From assembly GCF_001639745.1 (NCBI RefSeq), contig NZ_LTAX01000010.1, positions 62,001 through 126,000 on the forward strand: 64,000 bases of DNA, read 5' to 3'. The translations under genes and the position numbers were made by a program. Shown here in pieces: positions 1 through 8,396 of this stretch (its first letter is position 1; each line of letters begins with the position of its first letter). Under the pieces are notes generated by a model. It had not been told where the DNA came from and did no database searches. It saw nothing but the letters and a program-made list of their open reading frames with translations. Origin of the DNA: Marinomonas gallaica (lineage in GTDB: Bacteria > Pseudomonadota > Gammaproteobacteria > Pseudomonadales > Marinomonadaceae).

Positions 1-888
1 AACTTGAACTACACAGTTACAAGTAAACGTAAACTAAAACAGCTGGTTGATGAAAACCACGTTGAAGCATGGGATGATCCTCGCATGCCGACGATTTCAG
101 GGATGCGTCGCCGTGGTTTTACACCAACATCTATCCGCAATTTCTGCGAACGTATTGGTGTAACAAAATCTGACAGTGTGGTTGATTTTGGCATGCTTGA
201 ACATGCGATTCGCGAAGATTTAGATGCGAACGCTAATCGCGCTATGGCTGTACTAAATCCAATCAAGGTGACGTTGACTAACTATCCAGAAGATAAAGAA
301 GAAATCTTCTCAGTGTCGAATCATCCAAAGAACGATGAAGCCGGTAAGCGCGAAGTGCCTTTCAGCAGAAATCTATTTATTGATGCCGCAGACTTCGAAG
401 AAGTGCCGCCTCGCAAGTGGAAGCGCTTAAGTCTTGGGACCGCTGTTCGTTTACGTGGGGGTTATGTAATCACCTGTGACGAGGCGATCAAGGACGAAGA
501 GGGTAACGTCGTTGAGCTGCTATGCAGTTATGATGAAAACACGTTAGGAGTGAACCCTGAAGGTTACAAGCCAAAAGGTGTGATTCACTGGGTCAGCGCA
601 AATCATGCGGTGGATGCGACGGTGCGTTTGTATGATCGCTTATTCAACGAAGAAGCCCCAGATGCAAAACACGAAGACAAGACCTTCTTAGATTTTATTA
701 ACCCTGAGTCTATGACCGTGACAACTAATGCGAAACTTGAAGCATCATTAGCGAAAGCAGAGCCCGGTGTTGGCTTCCAATTCGAGCGTGAAGGTTACTT
801 CTGTCGTGATCTAAAAGAAACGGGCATGGTATTCAACCGTACCGTTACGTTGCGTGATTCTTGGGTAAAAATCGAAGCAAAGGGATGA
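1..888 (+). CDS. glnS: glutaminyl-tRNA synthetase, 3' part (5' end outside window)
   Basis: Class I aminoacyl-tRNA synthetase that charges tRNA-Gln in the cytoplasm. Only about the last 296 codons are present; the frame is open from base 1, so the HIGH-motif half lies outside. The visible part opens at the second catalytic signature, [15 protein letters not shown], then [14 protein letters not shown] and the two beta-barrel anticodon-binding domains, ending in [11 protein letters not shown], all typical of bacterial GlnRS. The KMSKS-equivalent loop reads TSKR where E. coli has MSKR. cysS follows after 7 bases, so the two synthetases are probably co-transcribed. Identification is secure; the Thr substitution is the only oddity. 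Confidence 0.97.
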   Translation, partial: NLNYTVTSKRKLKQLVDENHVEAWDDPRMPTISGMRRRGFTPTSIRNFCERIGVTKSDSVVDFGMLEHAIREDLDANANRAMAVLNPIKVTLTNYPEDKEEIFSVSNHPKNDEAGKREVPFSRNLFIDAADFEEVPPRKWKRLSLGTAVRLRGGYVITCDEAIKDEEGNVVELLCSYDENTLGVNPEGYKPKGVIHWVSANHAVDATVRLYDRLFNEEAPDAKHEDKTFLDFINPESMTVTTNAKLEASLAKAEPGVGFQFEREGYFCRDLKETGMVFNRTVTLRDSWVKIEAKG

Positions 889-895
889 TTCTGTA

Positions 896-2278
896 ATGCT
901 TAAAATTTTTAATACTTTGAGCGGTAAGAAAGAAGAATTCAAACCGATTGAAGACGGCAAAGTAAAAATGTATGTGTGTGGCATTACGGTTTATGACTAT
1001 TGTCACATTGGACATGCGCGAGCAATGATTTCATTTGATGTGATCACACGCTTCTTGCGTCATGTGGGTTACGATTTAACCTACGTACGCAACATTACGG
1101 ATGTTGATGATAAAATCATTAAGCGTGCCGCTGAAAACAATGAAACACCAAGCCAGTTAACAGAACGCATGATTGCTGCACAAACGGAAGACGAAACAGC
1201 GCTGGGTAACAAAGCGCCAGACCAAGAGCCGAAAGCGACAGAGTTCATGCAGCAAATAATCGACATGATTCAAGTGCTGGTCGATAAAGGCTACGCCTAC
1301 CAAGGTGAAAGTGGTGACGTGTATTACCGCGCAAGCAAGTTCGCCGATTACGGTAAACTGAATAACCGTAAAATCGAGGACATGCTTGCTGGCGCTCGTA
1401 TTGAAGTAGAAGCTTCTAAAGAGCACCCTGCGGATTTCGTGCTATGGAAACCGGTAAAGGAAGGTGAAGTTCATTGGGAGTCGCCTTGGGGCAAAGGTCG
1501 CCCTGGTTGGCACATTGAATGTTCAGCCATGTCGACACATTGTCTTGGTTCGCATTTTGATATTCATGGTGGGGGCCCAGATCTTAAATTTCCACATCAT
1601 GAAAATGAAATCGCTCAGTCAGAAGCGGCTACGGGTGAGCAATACGTAAATTATTGGATGCATTGTGGCGCAGTACGCGTAAACAACGAGAAGATGTCTA
1701 AATCTTTGGGCAACTTTTTTACCATTCGTGAAGTACTTGAAAAGTTCAATCCAGAAGTAGTTCGTTACCTGATGGTGTCTAGCCAGTACCGTAGTAGCAT
1801 TGATTACTCCGATGCTAGCTTGAAAGATGCTAAGACGGCGTTAGAGCGTCTATACACGGCGCTTCGCGATCAAGAAATTGCCTCAAGCTTTGTTGCAACA
1901 GAGTTTACAGAGCGCTTTGAAGACGCCATGCGTGATGACTTCAATACGCCTGTAGCGCTGTCTGTTATGTTTGAGCTGGTCCGAGAGCTCAATAAAGCAC
2001 GTGCAGAAGGCAGCGACACAGCTGCTACGCTTGCCGCTGAATTAAAAGCGCTTGCTGAAGTGTTGGGTTTGCTTTATCAAGACCCTGAATACTTCATGCA
2101 AAACAGCACCGTGAATGAAGGCTTGTCAGCTGAAGACATTGAGGCCTATATTGTTGAGCGTGCTCAAGCACGTAAAGACAAAAACTTTTCTCGTGGTGAC
2201 GAGATCCGTGACCTATTACTGGAGCAGGGTATTACATTGCTTGATAGTCGCGAAGGCACAACGTGGACTCGTGGCTAA
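896..2278 (+). CDS. cysS: cysteinyl-tRNA synthetase
   Basis: Charges tRNA-Cys with cysteine; monomeric class Ia synthetase of the cytoplasm. The 460 residues match the family length. Visible signatures are the Zn-binding Cys in KMYVCGITVYDYCHIGHAR with the HIGH motif at about residues 37-40, DADDKI-like RNITDVDDKI, the WHIECSAMS and HGGGPDLKFPHHENEIAQ zinc and substrate segment, and KMSKSLGNFF near residue 266. The start at 896 directly follows the YVCGIT-preceding segment seen in homologues, and an AGGG element sits about 12 bases upstream. It follows glnS by 7 bases and ends at a strong bidirectional terminator. Confidence 0.98.
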   Translation: MLKIFNTLSGKKEEFKPIEDGKVKMYVCGITVYDYCHIGHARAMISFDVITRFLRHVGYDLTYVRNITDVDDKIIKRAAENNETPSQLTERMIAAQTEDETALGNKAPDQEPKATEFMQQIIDMIQVLVDKGYAYQGESGDVYYRASKFADYGKLNNRKIEDMLAGARIEVEASKEHPADFVLWKPVKEGEVHWESPWGKGRPGWHIECSAMSTHCLGSHFDIHGGGPDLKFPHHENEIAQSEAATGEQYVNYWMHCGAVRVNNEKMSKSLGNFFTIREVLEKFNPEVVRYLMVSSQYRSSIDYSDASLKDAKTALERLYTALRDQEIASSFVATEFTERFEDAMRDDFNTPVALSVMFELVRELNKARAEGSDTAATLAAELKALAEVLGLLYQDPEYFMQNSTVNEGLSAEDIEAYIVERAQARKDKNFSRGDEIRDLLLEQGITLLDSREGTTWTRG

Positions 2279-2293
2279 CTAGCTTATAGGCCA

Positions 2294-2326
2294 TAAAAAA
2301 GGGAGACTCGCTGAGCCTCCCTTTTT
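2294..2326. terminator. bidirectional intrinsic terminator between cysS and usp
   Basis: GGGAG-A-CTC, loop GCT, GAG-C-CTCCC, flanked by an A-run on the left and a T-run on the right. It serves cysS on the plus strand and the convergent stress-protein gene on the minus strand. Confidence 0.85.
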
Positions 2327-2350
2327 GCTTGTTATAAAAGACAGTTAGCG

Positions 2351-2788
2351 CTAACTCTCCGATTTAACGCGCACAGCAAGCACATCACACGGCGCACCGT
2401 GTAATACGCCATTTGCTGTTGAACCTAGTAACAGAGCTAGCCCGTGGCGACCATGACTGCCGACGACAATTAAGTCAGCGCTCGATTCTTCTGCAACACG
2501 ATGAATTTCACTTTCAATACCACCTTGAGTAACAATAGTGGAATGAACAGGGACCTCTAGTTGATCAACGAGTACCTGCATACGGCTTGTGGCCGTAGTG
2601 TGGAGTTGTTCTTGAATGTCACTTACGTCAATTGGCACATCACCGCCGTAAGCGTAGTTAAGGGATTCAATTACGTGAATAATAGTGAGCTGGCCGTCGA
2701 AGGCTTTGCACATGGCAGCCGCCTTGTTGGCAACAAGGATACTTTGGTCCGTTAGGTCCACCGCCAAAATAATGCGTTGGTAGGGCAT
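2351..2788 (-). CDS. universal stress protein (UspA family)
   Basis: Small cytoplasmic Rossmann-like protein of the UspA family, which responds to starvation and stress and often binds ATP. The 145 residues run from MPYQRIILAVDLTDQS (beta1 with the conserved Asp) to the nucleotide-binding loop GSHGRHGLALLLGSTANGVL, which fits the G-2x-G-9x-G(S/T) ATP-binding pattern. The frame is open to 2827, but the start at 2788 is preferred because a GGAGGT ribosome site lies 5 bases upstream and the family begins at this point. It converges on cysS and is divergent from the membrane protein at 2843. It resembles UspA more than the tandem UspE type. Confidence 0.93.
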   Translation of the reverse strand: MPYQRIILAVDLTDQSILVANKAAAMCKAFDGQLTIIHVIESLNYAYGGDVPIDVSDIQEQLHTTATSRMQVLVDQLEVPVHSTIVTQGGIESEIHRVAEESSADLIVVGSHGRHGLALLLGSTANGVLHGAPCDVLAVRVKSES

Positions 2789-2842
2789 GGGATACCTCCA
2801 ATTTTGGGTTCCATTTATTCTCAACATTTTAAGAGTAAAGCA

Positions 2843-3319
2843 ATGACAGCTTTAATTGTAGTATTTATTACCCTTTCCTTGATGGGATCGGCATTATGGA
2901 TCATGCCTACACGGCGTGAGCGTGAAAAAATGGCATTACGCATGCAAGCTCGTCAACACAATATTACCGTACAGCTAACAAGTGTAAACCTGCCAGACAA
3001 GTGGGATAAGATAAAGGTCAAAGAAAGTGGTCTTTGTGCTTATCATAAATATCGTGAAAAGCCGCTTAAAGACTTTTCTGATATCAATATCTACCCTTAT
3101 GAGGTATGGAAGCACGAGTCAATTTGTGAGGGCTGGTACGCCAATTTGCCGTTTTCACTGGATTCAGATATAGCAAATCTACTGGAAAAGCATCACGCTG
3201 TCTTTGTGGCGATAGAGATATCGGCTAACAGCGTGAGTTTGTACTGGAGAGAAAAGGGTGACGAAAGCACCGTAAACGATGCTAACGCCATCATTACTCG
3301 TCTTTTAGAGGTTCGCTAG
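2843..3319 (+). CDS. uncharacterised single-pass membrane-anchored protein
   Basis: 158 residues with no function recognised. It has one N-terminal hydrophobic segment (MTALIVVFITLSLMGSALWI), a basic stretch PTRREREK that suggests N-out/C-in or a signal anchor, and a soluble region with two conserved-looking Cys (GLCAYH and SICEGWY). An upstream in-frame codon at 2777 exists, but starting there would overlap the usp ribosome site; the ATG at 2843, with AAGAG nearby, is preferred. The 3' end overlaps the convergent gene at 3294 by 26 bases. Similar membrane proteins occur near topA in related gammaproteobacteria, which is recall only. Confidence 0.7.
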   Translation: MTALIVVFITLSLMGSALWIMPTRREREKMALRMQARQHNITVQLTSVNLPDKWDKIKVKESGLCAYHKYREKPLKDFSDINIYPYEVWKHESICEGWYANLPFSLDSDIANLLEKHHAVFVAIEISANSVSLYWREKGDESTVNDANAIITRLLEVR

Positions 3320-4073
3320 CAACGCCTGCGGACAGATCCTCAATGGAGTGGACAAGCTCTGAAAGCACTTCTTCAGGGTTTTCTGCTTCTTGAATCGCCA
3401 TAATTTGCGGAGCCAAGATTTCTTGCATCCGTCCATCAACAAATTTTTCTAACTCTTTTTTCTCTGGTCGATCCACATTGTTGGACTTTAAGTGTGAGTG
3501 AATAACACTGTAAAGGGTTTGCGCAACGCGCATATCACCAGAATGAAAGTTCTTATTAGCCTGAACGATTTGGCGATTCAACTGAATCCAAAGGTTCAGC
3601 CAGCGTAAGTAGACATAGCAGAGCTTGTAATGGGTATTGCTTATACGGCCTTTGCGGCGCATATAAAGCAGCATTTTTGCCGCTTTGGTTAACCGTTCTT
3701 TGTATTTTGTTTTCTCATGAAAACTCATTTCATCTGGTTCAACATTCATATGTGCTGGGGCTTCTTCCCGTTCAGCCTCAGCCTTAGCAATACGCTGTTC
3801 TATTTTTTCTGGGTCATCCGTATATGAGATGAGCTCTCGTAAATTTTCTAAATAAAAGTCATAAAAAACATCGCTGACGATCATATCGGTATTAATTGAC
3901 CGTAATCCGATGATATGTTGCTCCATGCGATCAGCGCGGTTTTTTAACTGTAGAAGTTTTAATCGACGTTCTTTTAACTCCAGCTCTTTTTGATGAGCAC
4001 GCGAGCCAACGACCACTGAAACCAGCACGATTATGAAAAGAATGACTATAGTTAGGATCTGAAGCGTAGCCAT
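3294..4073 (-). CDS. uncharacterised membrane-anchored coiled-coil protein
   Basis: 259 residues, function unknown. It has an N-terminal transmembrane helix (residues about 5-24, ILTIVILFIIVLVSVVVG), followed by a charged heptad-rich helix (HQKELELKERRLKLLQLKNR) and a helical cytoplasmic domain with LLYMRRKGRISNTHYKLC and a Trp-rich helix. The layout suggests a bitopic protein with its bulk in the cytoplasm. It is divergent from topA with about 180 bases between and convergent, overlapping by 26 bases, with the membrane protein at 2843. No enzymatic motif is visible. Confidence 0.75.
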   Translation of the reverse strand: MATLQILTIVILFIIVLVSVVVGSRAHQKELELKERRLKLLQLKNRADRMEQHIIGLRSINTDMIVSDVFYDFYLENLRELISYTDDPEKIEQRIAKAEAEREEAPAHMNVEPDEMSFHEKTKYKERLTKAAKMLLYMRRKGRISNTHYKLCYVYLRWLNLWIQLNRQIVQANKNFHSGDMRVAQTLYSVIHSHLKSNNVDRPEKKELEKFVDGRMQEILAPQIMAIQEAENPEEVLSELVHSIEDLSAGVASEPLKDE

Positions 4074-4252
4074 GATTGTCCTTTGTAAGTGATTTCAGTA
4101 TGTTAAAGGGCAAATGCTAGACACAGCAATAGGAATGTTGCGAATCTCTCAGGGATTGCTTGTCATATATTAGCGCTTTGCTTAATATCTGCGCCCCTAA
4201 GGTATTCTAAGCACGTTCATCTTTCAAAAGTAATTAAGGCTCGAACAACCCA

Positions 4253-6883
4253 ATGGCAAAATCTCTGGTTATCGTGGAATCGCCAGCTAAGGCAAAAACA
4301 ATTAACAAATATCTCGGCAACGACTTCGTCGTGAAGTCGAGTGTTGGTCATATCCGAGATCTCCCGGCTGGTACGACGTCCACATCTACACCGCAGGAAC
4401 GTGCTAAACAAGCCGCGTTGACGCGCAAAATGAGCCCGGAAGAGAAAGCGGAACACAAACGTACAAAAGCACGTAAACAGCTGATTAACCGTATGGGCGT
4501 GGACCCTGAACATAACTGGGCTGCACAATACGAGATTTTACCCGGTAAAGAAAAGGTTGTTGAAGAACTACGCCGACTAGCTAAAAATGCTGACACCATC
4601 TATCTCGCAACCGATTTGGATAGAGAAGGTGAGGCCATTGCATGGCATTTACGTGAAGCCATTGGTGGTGATGATAATCGTTATAAACGGGTTGTCTTCA
4701 ATGAAATCACAAAAAATGCCATTACATCGGCTTTTGAGACACCATCAGAACTAGACATGAATCGCGTTAATGCTCAACAAGCGCGCCGCTTCCTTGACCG
4801 CGTTGTAGGGTTTATGGTATCACCGTTACTTTGGGCAAAAGTAGCTCGTGGATTGTCCGCTGGCCGAGTCCAGTCGGTTGCAGTGCGATTGATTGTTGAA
4901 CGTGAAAAAGAAATTCGTGCTTTTATCCCAGAAGAGTTCTGGGAACTTGACGCTAATTTAGCGACTCAAGATAAAGCCAACATTCCTTTTGTCACAGTGA
5001 AACATCAAGGCAAAGAATATCGTCCGACCTCTCAAGAACAGTCAGACGAACACGTTAAACGTCTAGAAAATGCAGCGTTCAATGTTGTCAGTCGTGAAGA
5101 TAAACCGACTCGCTCTAAGCCGTCGGCACCTTTTATCACATCAACATTGCAGCAAGCCGCGAGCACTCGCTTGAGTTTTGGCGTTAAGAAAACAATGATG
5201 CTTGCGCAGCGTTTGTATGAGGGGGGTTATATCACCTACATGCGTACAGACTCGACCAATCTAAGCGCTGAGGCCGTTGAAGCTGCTCGTGAGTACATTC
5301 AAAGCAAGTTTGGCGACGCTTACTTGCCACCGGAAGCATTGCGTTATTCGAGCAAAGAAGGCGCTCAAGAAGCCCATGAGGCGATTCGTCCTTCTAGTGT
5401 GGATGTAACCCAAGATATGCTGCAAGGCATGGATAAGGATGCACACCGTCTTTATGATCTGATCCGCAATCAGTTTATTGCATGTCAAATGACGCCCGCA
5501 GAATATACCTCTACCACCATTACTGTGATGGCAGACGAATACGAACTACGAGCAAAAGGCCGAATCTTACGCTTTGATGGTTATACTCGTGTTATTACAC
5601 CGGTAGGTAAAAAAGTCGAAGACACTATTTTGCCAGATGTGAAGCAAGGTGAGCAGTTAACATTGATTAACTTAGACCCTGAGCAACATTTCACCAAACC
5701 TTCGGCACGCTACAGTGAAGCCAGCTTAGTAAAAGAGTTGGAAAAACGTGGTATTGGTCGTCCATCAACGTACGCGTCAATTATTTCAACCATTCAAGAC
5801 CGTGGTTACGTGCGTGTTGAAAACCGCCGTTTCTACGCAGAAAAAATGGGTGACATCGTTACCGATCGACTGGTAGCAAGCTTTGATGACCTCATGGATT
5901 TCAGCTTTACTGCGCAAATGGAAGAAAAGCTTGATGATATCGCAGAGGGCGAAAAAGATTGGATAAAAGTACTGAATAGCTTTTATGCTGATTTTAGCAA
6001 AACCCTAAATAAAGCCGAAGCGGTTGACGGCGGTATGGCACCAAATGAGCCAACGCCAACGGATATCCCATGTCCAACGTGTGAACGACCTATGCAGATT
6101 CGAACTGCTAGCACCGGTGTATTCTTGTCCTGCTCTGGTTACGTATTGCCGCCAAAAGAGCGCTGTAAAGCAACCATAAACTTAGTAAGTGGTGATGAAG
6201 CGGTTGCGGTCGATGACGAAGAAGGCGAATCTAAAGCCCTGATTAACAAGCGTCGTTGTGACATTTGTGGATCAGCGATGGACAGTTACTTGGTCGATGA
6301 ACACCGCAAATTACACGTTTGTGGTAACAACCCTTCTTGTCCAGGTTTTGAAGTCGAAAAGGGGACGTTCAAGCTCAAAGGCTACGATGGCCCTACACTT
6401 GAATGCGATAAATGTTCTTCTGAAATGCAGCTAAAAACTGGTCGTTTTGGTAAATACTTTGGCTGTACTAATGAAGAATGTAAGAACACACGTAAGCTAT
6501 TGAAAAATGGTGAAGCCGCGCCGCCAAAGATGGACCCTGTTCCGATGCCTGACTTAGCATGTCAAAAGGTGGAAGATCATTATGTTCTACGTGACGGTGC
6601 AACGGGGCTTTTCCTTGCGGCCAGCCAATTCCCACGCAAGCGTGAAACGCGTCCACCATTGGTAAAAGAGCTAAAACCTTACATGGATCAAATTGATCCT
6701 AAATATCATTACTTTGACAGTGCTCCATTGCAAGATGAAGAGGGTAACCCAACCGTTATTCGCTTCAGTCGTAAAACGAAAGAGCAATACATTATGACTG
6801 AAATAGAAGGCAAGCCTACAGGCTGGAAAGCCTTCTACGAAGGTGGTAAGTGGAAAATTGATCACGGTAAAAAGAAAAAATGA
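4253..6883 (+). CDS. topA: DNA topoisomerase I (type IA)
   Basis: Relaxes negative supercoils by transient single-strand breakage. The 876 residues match the E. coli length (865). The N-terminal TOPRIM domain starts [19 protein letters not shown] with the acidic motif [14 protein letters not shown]; the active-site tyrosine is Y329 in [11 protein letters not shown] (E. coli Y319). Three C-terminal Cys4 zinc ribbons are visible (CPTCERP...ERC, CDICGSA...SC, CDKCSSE...EC), then a basic KKKK end. It is the first gene of an operon with two small genes overlapping by 4 and 1 bases. The start at 4253 gives the family's canonical [11 protein letters not shown] opening. Confidence 0.98.
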   Translation: MAKSLVIVESPAKAKTINKYLGNDFVVKSSVGHIRDLPAGTTSTSTPQERAKQAALTRKMSPEEKAEHKRTKARKQLINRMGVDPEHNWAAQYEILPGKEKVVEELRRLAKNADTIYLATDLDREGEAIAWHLREAIGGDDNRYKRVVFNEITKNAITSAFETPSELDMNRVNAQQARRFLDRVVGFMVSPLLWAKVARGLSAGRVQSVAVRLIVEREKEIRAFIPEEFWELDANLATQDKANIPFVTVKHQGKEYRPTSQEQSDEHVKRLENAAFNVVSREDKPTRSKPSAPFITSTLQQAASTRLSFGVKKTMMLAQRLYEGGYITYMRTDSTNLSAEAVEAAREYIQSKFGDAYLPPEALRYSSKEGAQEAHEAIRPSSVDVTQDMLQGMDKDAHRLYDLIRNQFIACQMTPAEYTSTTITVMADEYELRAKGRILRFDGYTRVITPVGKKVEDTILPDVKQGEQLTLINLDPEQHFTKPSARYSEASLVKELEKRGIGRPSTYASIISTIQDRGYVRVENRRFYAEKMGDIVTDRLVASFDDLMDFSFTAQMEEKLDDIAEGEKDWIKVLNSFYADFSKTLNKAEAVDGGMAPNEPTPTDIPCPTCERPMQIRTASTGVFLSCSGYVLPPKERCKATINLVSGDEAVAVDDEEGESKALINKRRCDICGSAMDSYLVDEHRKLHVCGNNPSCPGFEVEKGTFKLKGYDGPTLECDKCSSEMQLKTGRFGKYFGCTNEECKNTRKLLKNGEAAPPKMDPVPMPDLACQKVEDHYVLRDGATGLFLAASQFPRKRETRPPLVKELKPYMDQIDPKYHYFDSAPLQDEEGNPTVIRFSRKTKEQYIMTEIEGKPTGWKAFYEGGKWKIDHGKKKK

Positions 6884-7356
6884 TGTCATCTAGTTTGGCA
6901 AGTAGCACTAATCAACGCTTAGATGCGGCGCGTCGCCTGCTGGTTCAAAGCCAGCAGGAAGAAGGCGAATGGCTCATGAACAGCTATGAATCTTCTGCTG
7001 TGTTCCAGCTACGCAGTGGTTTGAATGGTTTACTTCAAGAGGTGATGGCTTCTTATAATCTTTCCTGCCAAGTTGATATTGACGTCATGGTTCGTGCCAG
7101 CGAAGAAAGAGGGATTGCTGTCCCAGTGCTGTTAGAGTTAATGCAACTTAAATCATCTAGGCAGTCTTGGTTGTCTCAATTGCTAGATACATTTGATGCA
7201 GCACTTGAGTGTCGTGCTGCAAATCAGGCATACTCCGCAGCGGGTAATGTTGAGCTGATCGGTCGAGGTTCTGATGCTGGTAGCTCAACCAAACACATCT
7301 TAAGCTCTTTAACTGAGCTCGTCTTACGTTTTCGTGAAGACGCCGCAGAATATTAA
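6880..7356 (+). CDS. DUF6586-like protein downstream of topA
   Basis: 158-residue all-helical soluble protein of unknown function. It overlaps topA by 4 bases (ATGA), which implies translational coupling. The sequence has the features recalled for the DUF6586 proteins found just after topA in Pseudomonas: an N-terminal helix with LDAARRLL, the central [17 protein letters not shown], and a C-terminal helix [14 protein letters not shown]. The family name rests on position and resemblance, so it is moderately sure. No membrane segment or catalytic motif is visible. Confidence 0.72.
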   Translation: MMSSSLASSTNQRLDAARRLLVQSQQEEGEWLMNSYESSAVFQLRSGLNGLLQEVMASYNLSCQVDIDVMVRASEERGIAVPVLLELMQLKSSRQSWLSQLLDTFDAALECRAANQAYSAAGNVELIGRGSDAGSSTKHILSSLTELVLRFREDAAEY

Positions 7357-7625
7357 TGATGAAAGATACGTATTTAGAAATAGTAGAATTAGAAAATGGC
7401 GAGATTGTCTTGCGCCCAGCAGGGGAAGACGACGATAAAACACCGATTGCCACACTAACCATTTCTGATGACACGAAAGACTTTTTGAAGGATCGTTATT
7501 TTGAATTGGCCAAATGCATGTTCCATGCGGGCATAGATTTTGTTTATTCAGATGACTTCGATGGTTTAGATGGCTCTGATTCCGATGTGTATGATGAAGA
7601 ATTCATGCCTCGGATATTGCACTGA
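7356..7625 (+). CDS. small acidic conserved hypothetical protein
   Basis: 89 residues, very acidic, with the Asp-rich tail SDDFDGLDGSDSDVYDEEF. Its start overlaps the last base of the upstream stop, so it is translated from the topA operon message. The same third position after topA is held by a small acidic hypothetical protein in Pseudomonas. Function unknown; acidity could mean a nucleic-acid-mimic or protein-binding role, but that is speculation. Confidence 0.7.
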   Translation: MMKDTYLEIVELENGEIVLRPAGEDDDKTPIATLTISDDTKDFLKDRYFELAKCMFHAGIDFVYSDDFDGLDGSDSDVYDEEFMPRILH

Positions 7626-7702
7626 TAATTAAAGTTAAGGGTTAAAATTCATGGCCGCTATAAGTAAAACACTTAAAGCAGCCATGATGGGGTTCTCAAG
7701 TT

Positions 7703-8326
7703 TTACAGCCCACGTCGAATAACACCAACCGATAAGCCTTCAATAGCGAAATCTTCGCTTTCAAGATCAACGATGATGTCACTGAACTCTTCGTTTTCTG
7801 GAATCAGCCGAACTTCACGACCTTTTTGCTCGAAACGCTTTACGGTTACTTCGTCACCAATGCGCGCAACAACGATTTGTCCATTACGAACCGTATGTGT
7901 TTTATGAACGGCTAATAAGTCACCATCCATAATGCCGGCATTTTTCATACTCATACCGTTAACCGATAATAGATAATCAGCTTTAGGGGTGAACATTTCC
8001 GGCGCAACACTGATACGTGAATCGATGTTTTCTTGCGCTAAAATAGGGTAACCTGCTGCTACTCGACCAACGATGGGCAATGTTCCATTTTCATCGTTTG
8101 CACTGACAGGTTCAGGATCGACAAGACGAATGCCTCGCGATGCACCAGAAAGCATTTCAATAGCGCCTTTCTTGCACAGAGCCTTTAAGTGTTCTTCTGC
8201 AGCGTTTGGGGATCTAAAGCCTAGGCGCGCAGCAATCTCGGCACGAGTCGGTGGAAACCCCGTTTCGATAATGAATTCGCGTATAGTCTCTAGTACATCA
8301 GACTGTCTTTTCGTTAATTTAATCAT
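7703..8326 (-). CDS. lexA: LexA SOS repressor / self-cleaving protease
   Basis: Represses SOS genes and cuts itself when RecA filaments form on damaged DNA. The 207 residues comprise an N-terminal winged helix ([12 protein letters not shown] to [12 protein letters not shown]), a cleavage site A91-G92 in GRVAAGYP, and a Ser-Lys catalytic dyad S126 (GMSMKNAGI) and K163 (TVKRF), each offset by +7 from E. coli A84/S119/K156. Two LexA boxes lie directly upstream in the gap shared with divergent dinG, so both genes should be LexA-controlled. In Pseudomonas sulA sits beside lexA; no sulA-like gene is visible here. Confidence 0.98.
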   Translation of the reverse strand: MIKLTKRQSDVLETIREFIIETGFPPTRAEIAARLGFRSPNAAEEHLKALCKKGAIEMLSGASRGIRLVDPEPVSANDENGTLPIVGRVAAGYPILAQENIDSRISVAPEMFTPKADYLLSVNGMSMKNAGIMDGDLLAVHKTHTVRNGQIVVARIGDEVTVKRFEQKGREVRLIPENEEFSDIIVDLESEDFAIEGLSVGVIRRGL

Positions 8327-8333
8327 ATGGCAT

Positions 8334-8349
8334 CTGTTTGTTTATACAG
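8334..8349. promoter_or_regulatory. LexA box 1
   Basis: CTGTTTGTTTATACAG fits the gammaproteobacterial LexA consensus CTG-N10-CAG exactly. It ends 8 bases before the lexA start and so overlaps its translation initiation region. Confidence 0.88.
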
Positions 8350-8352
8350 TTA

Positions 8353-8368
8353 CTGTTATTATATACAG
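8353..8368. promoter_or_regulatory. LexA box 2
   Basis: CTGTTATTATATACAG, a second exact CTG-N10-CAG match 19 bases (start to start) from the first. The tandem arrangement resembles the double operator of E. coli lexA; here it can act on both lexA and dinG. Confidence 0.92.
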
Positions 8369-8396
8369 CTATCAATTAATTGCTCAACTAAATTCA

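Noticed and set aside
8073..8396. N-terminal extension of dinG back to 8073
   Set aside because: It would run through lexA and both LexA boxes on the other strand; the ATG at 8397 gives the usual DinG length and N-terminus.
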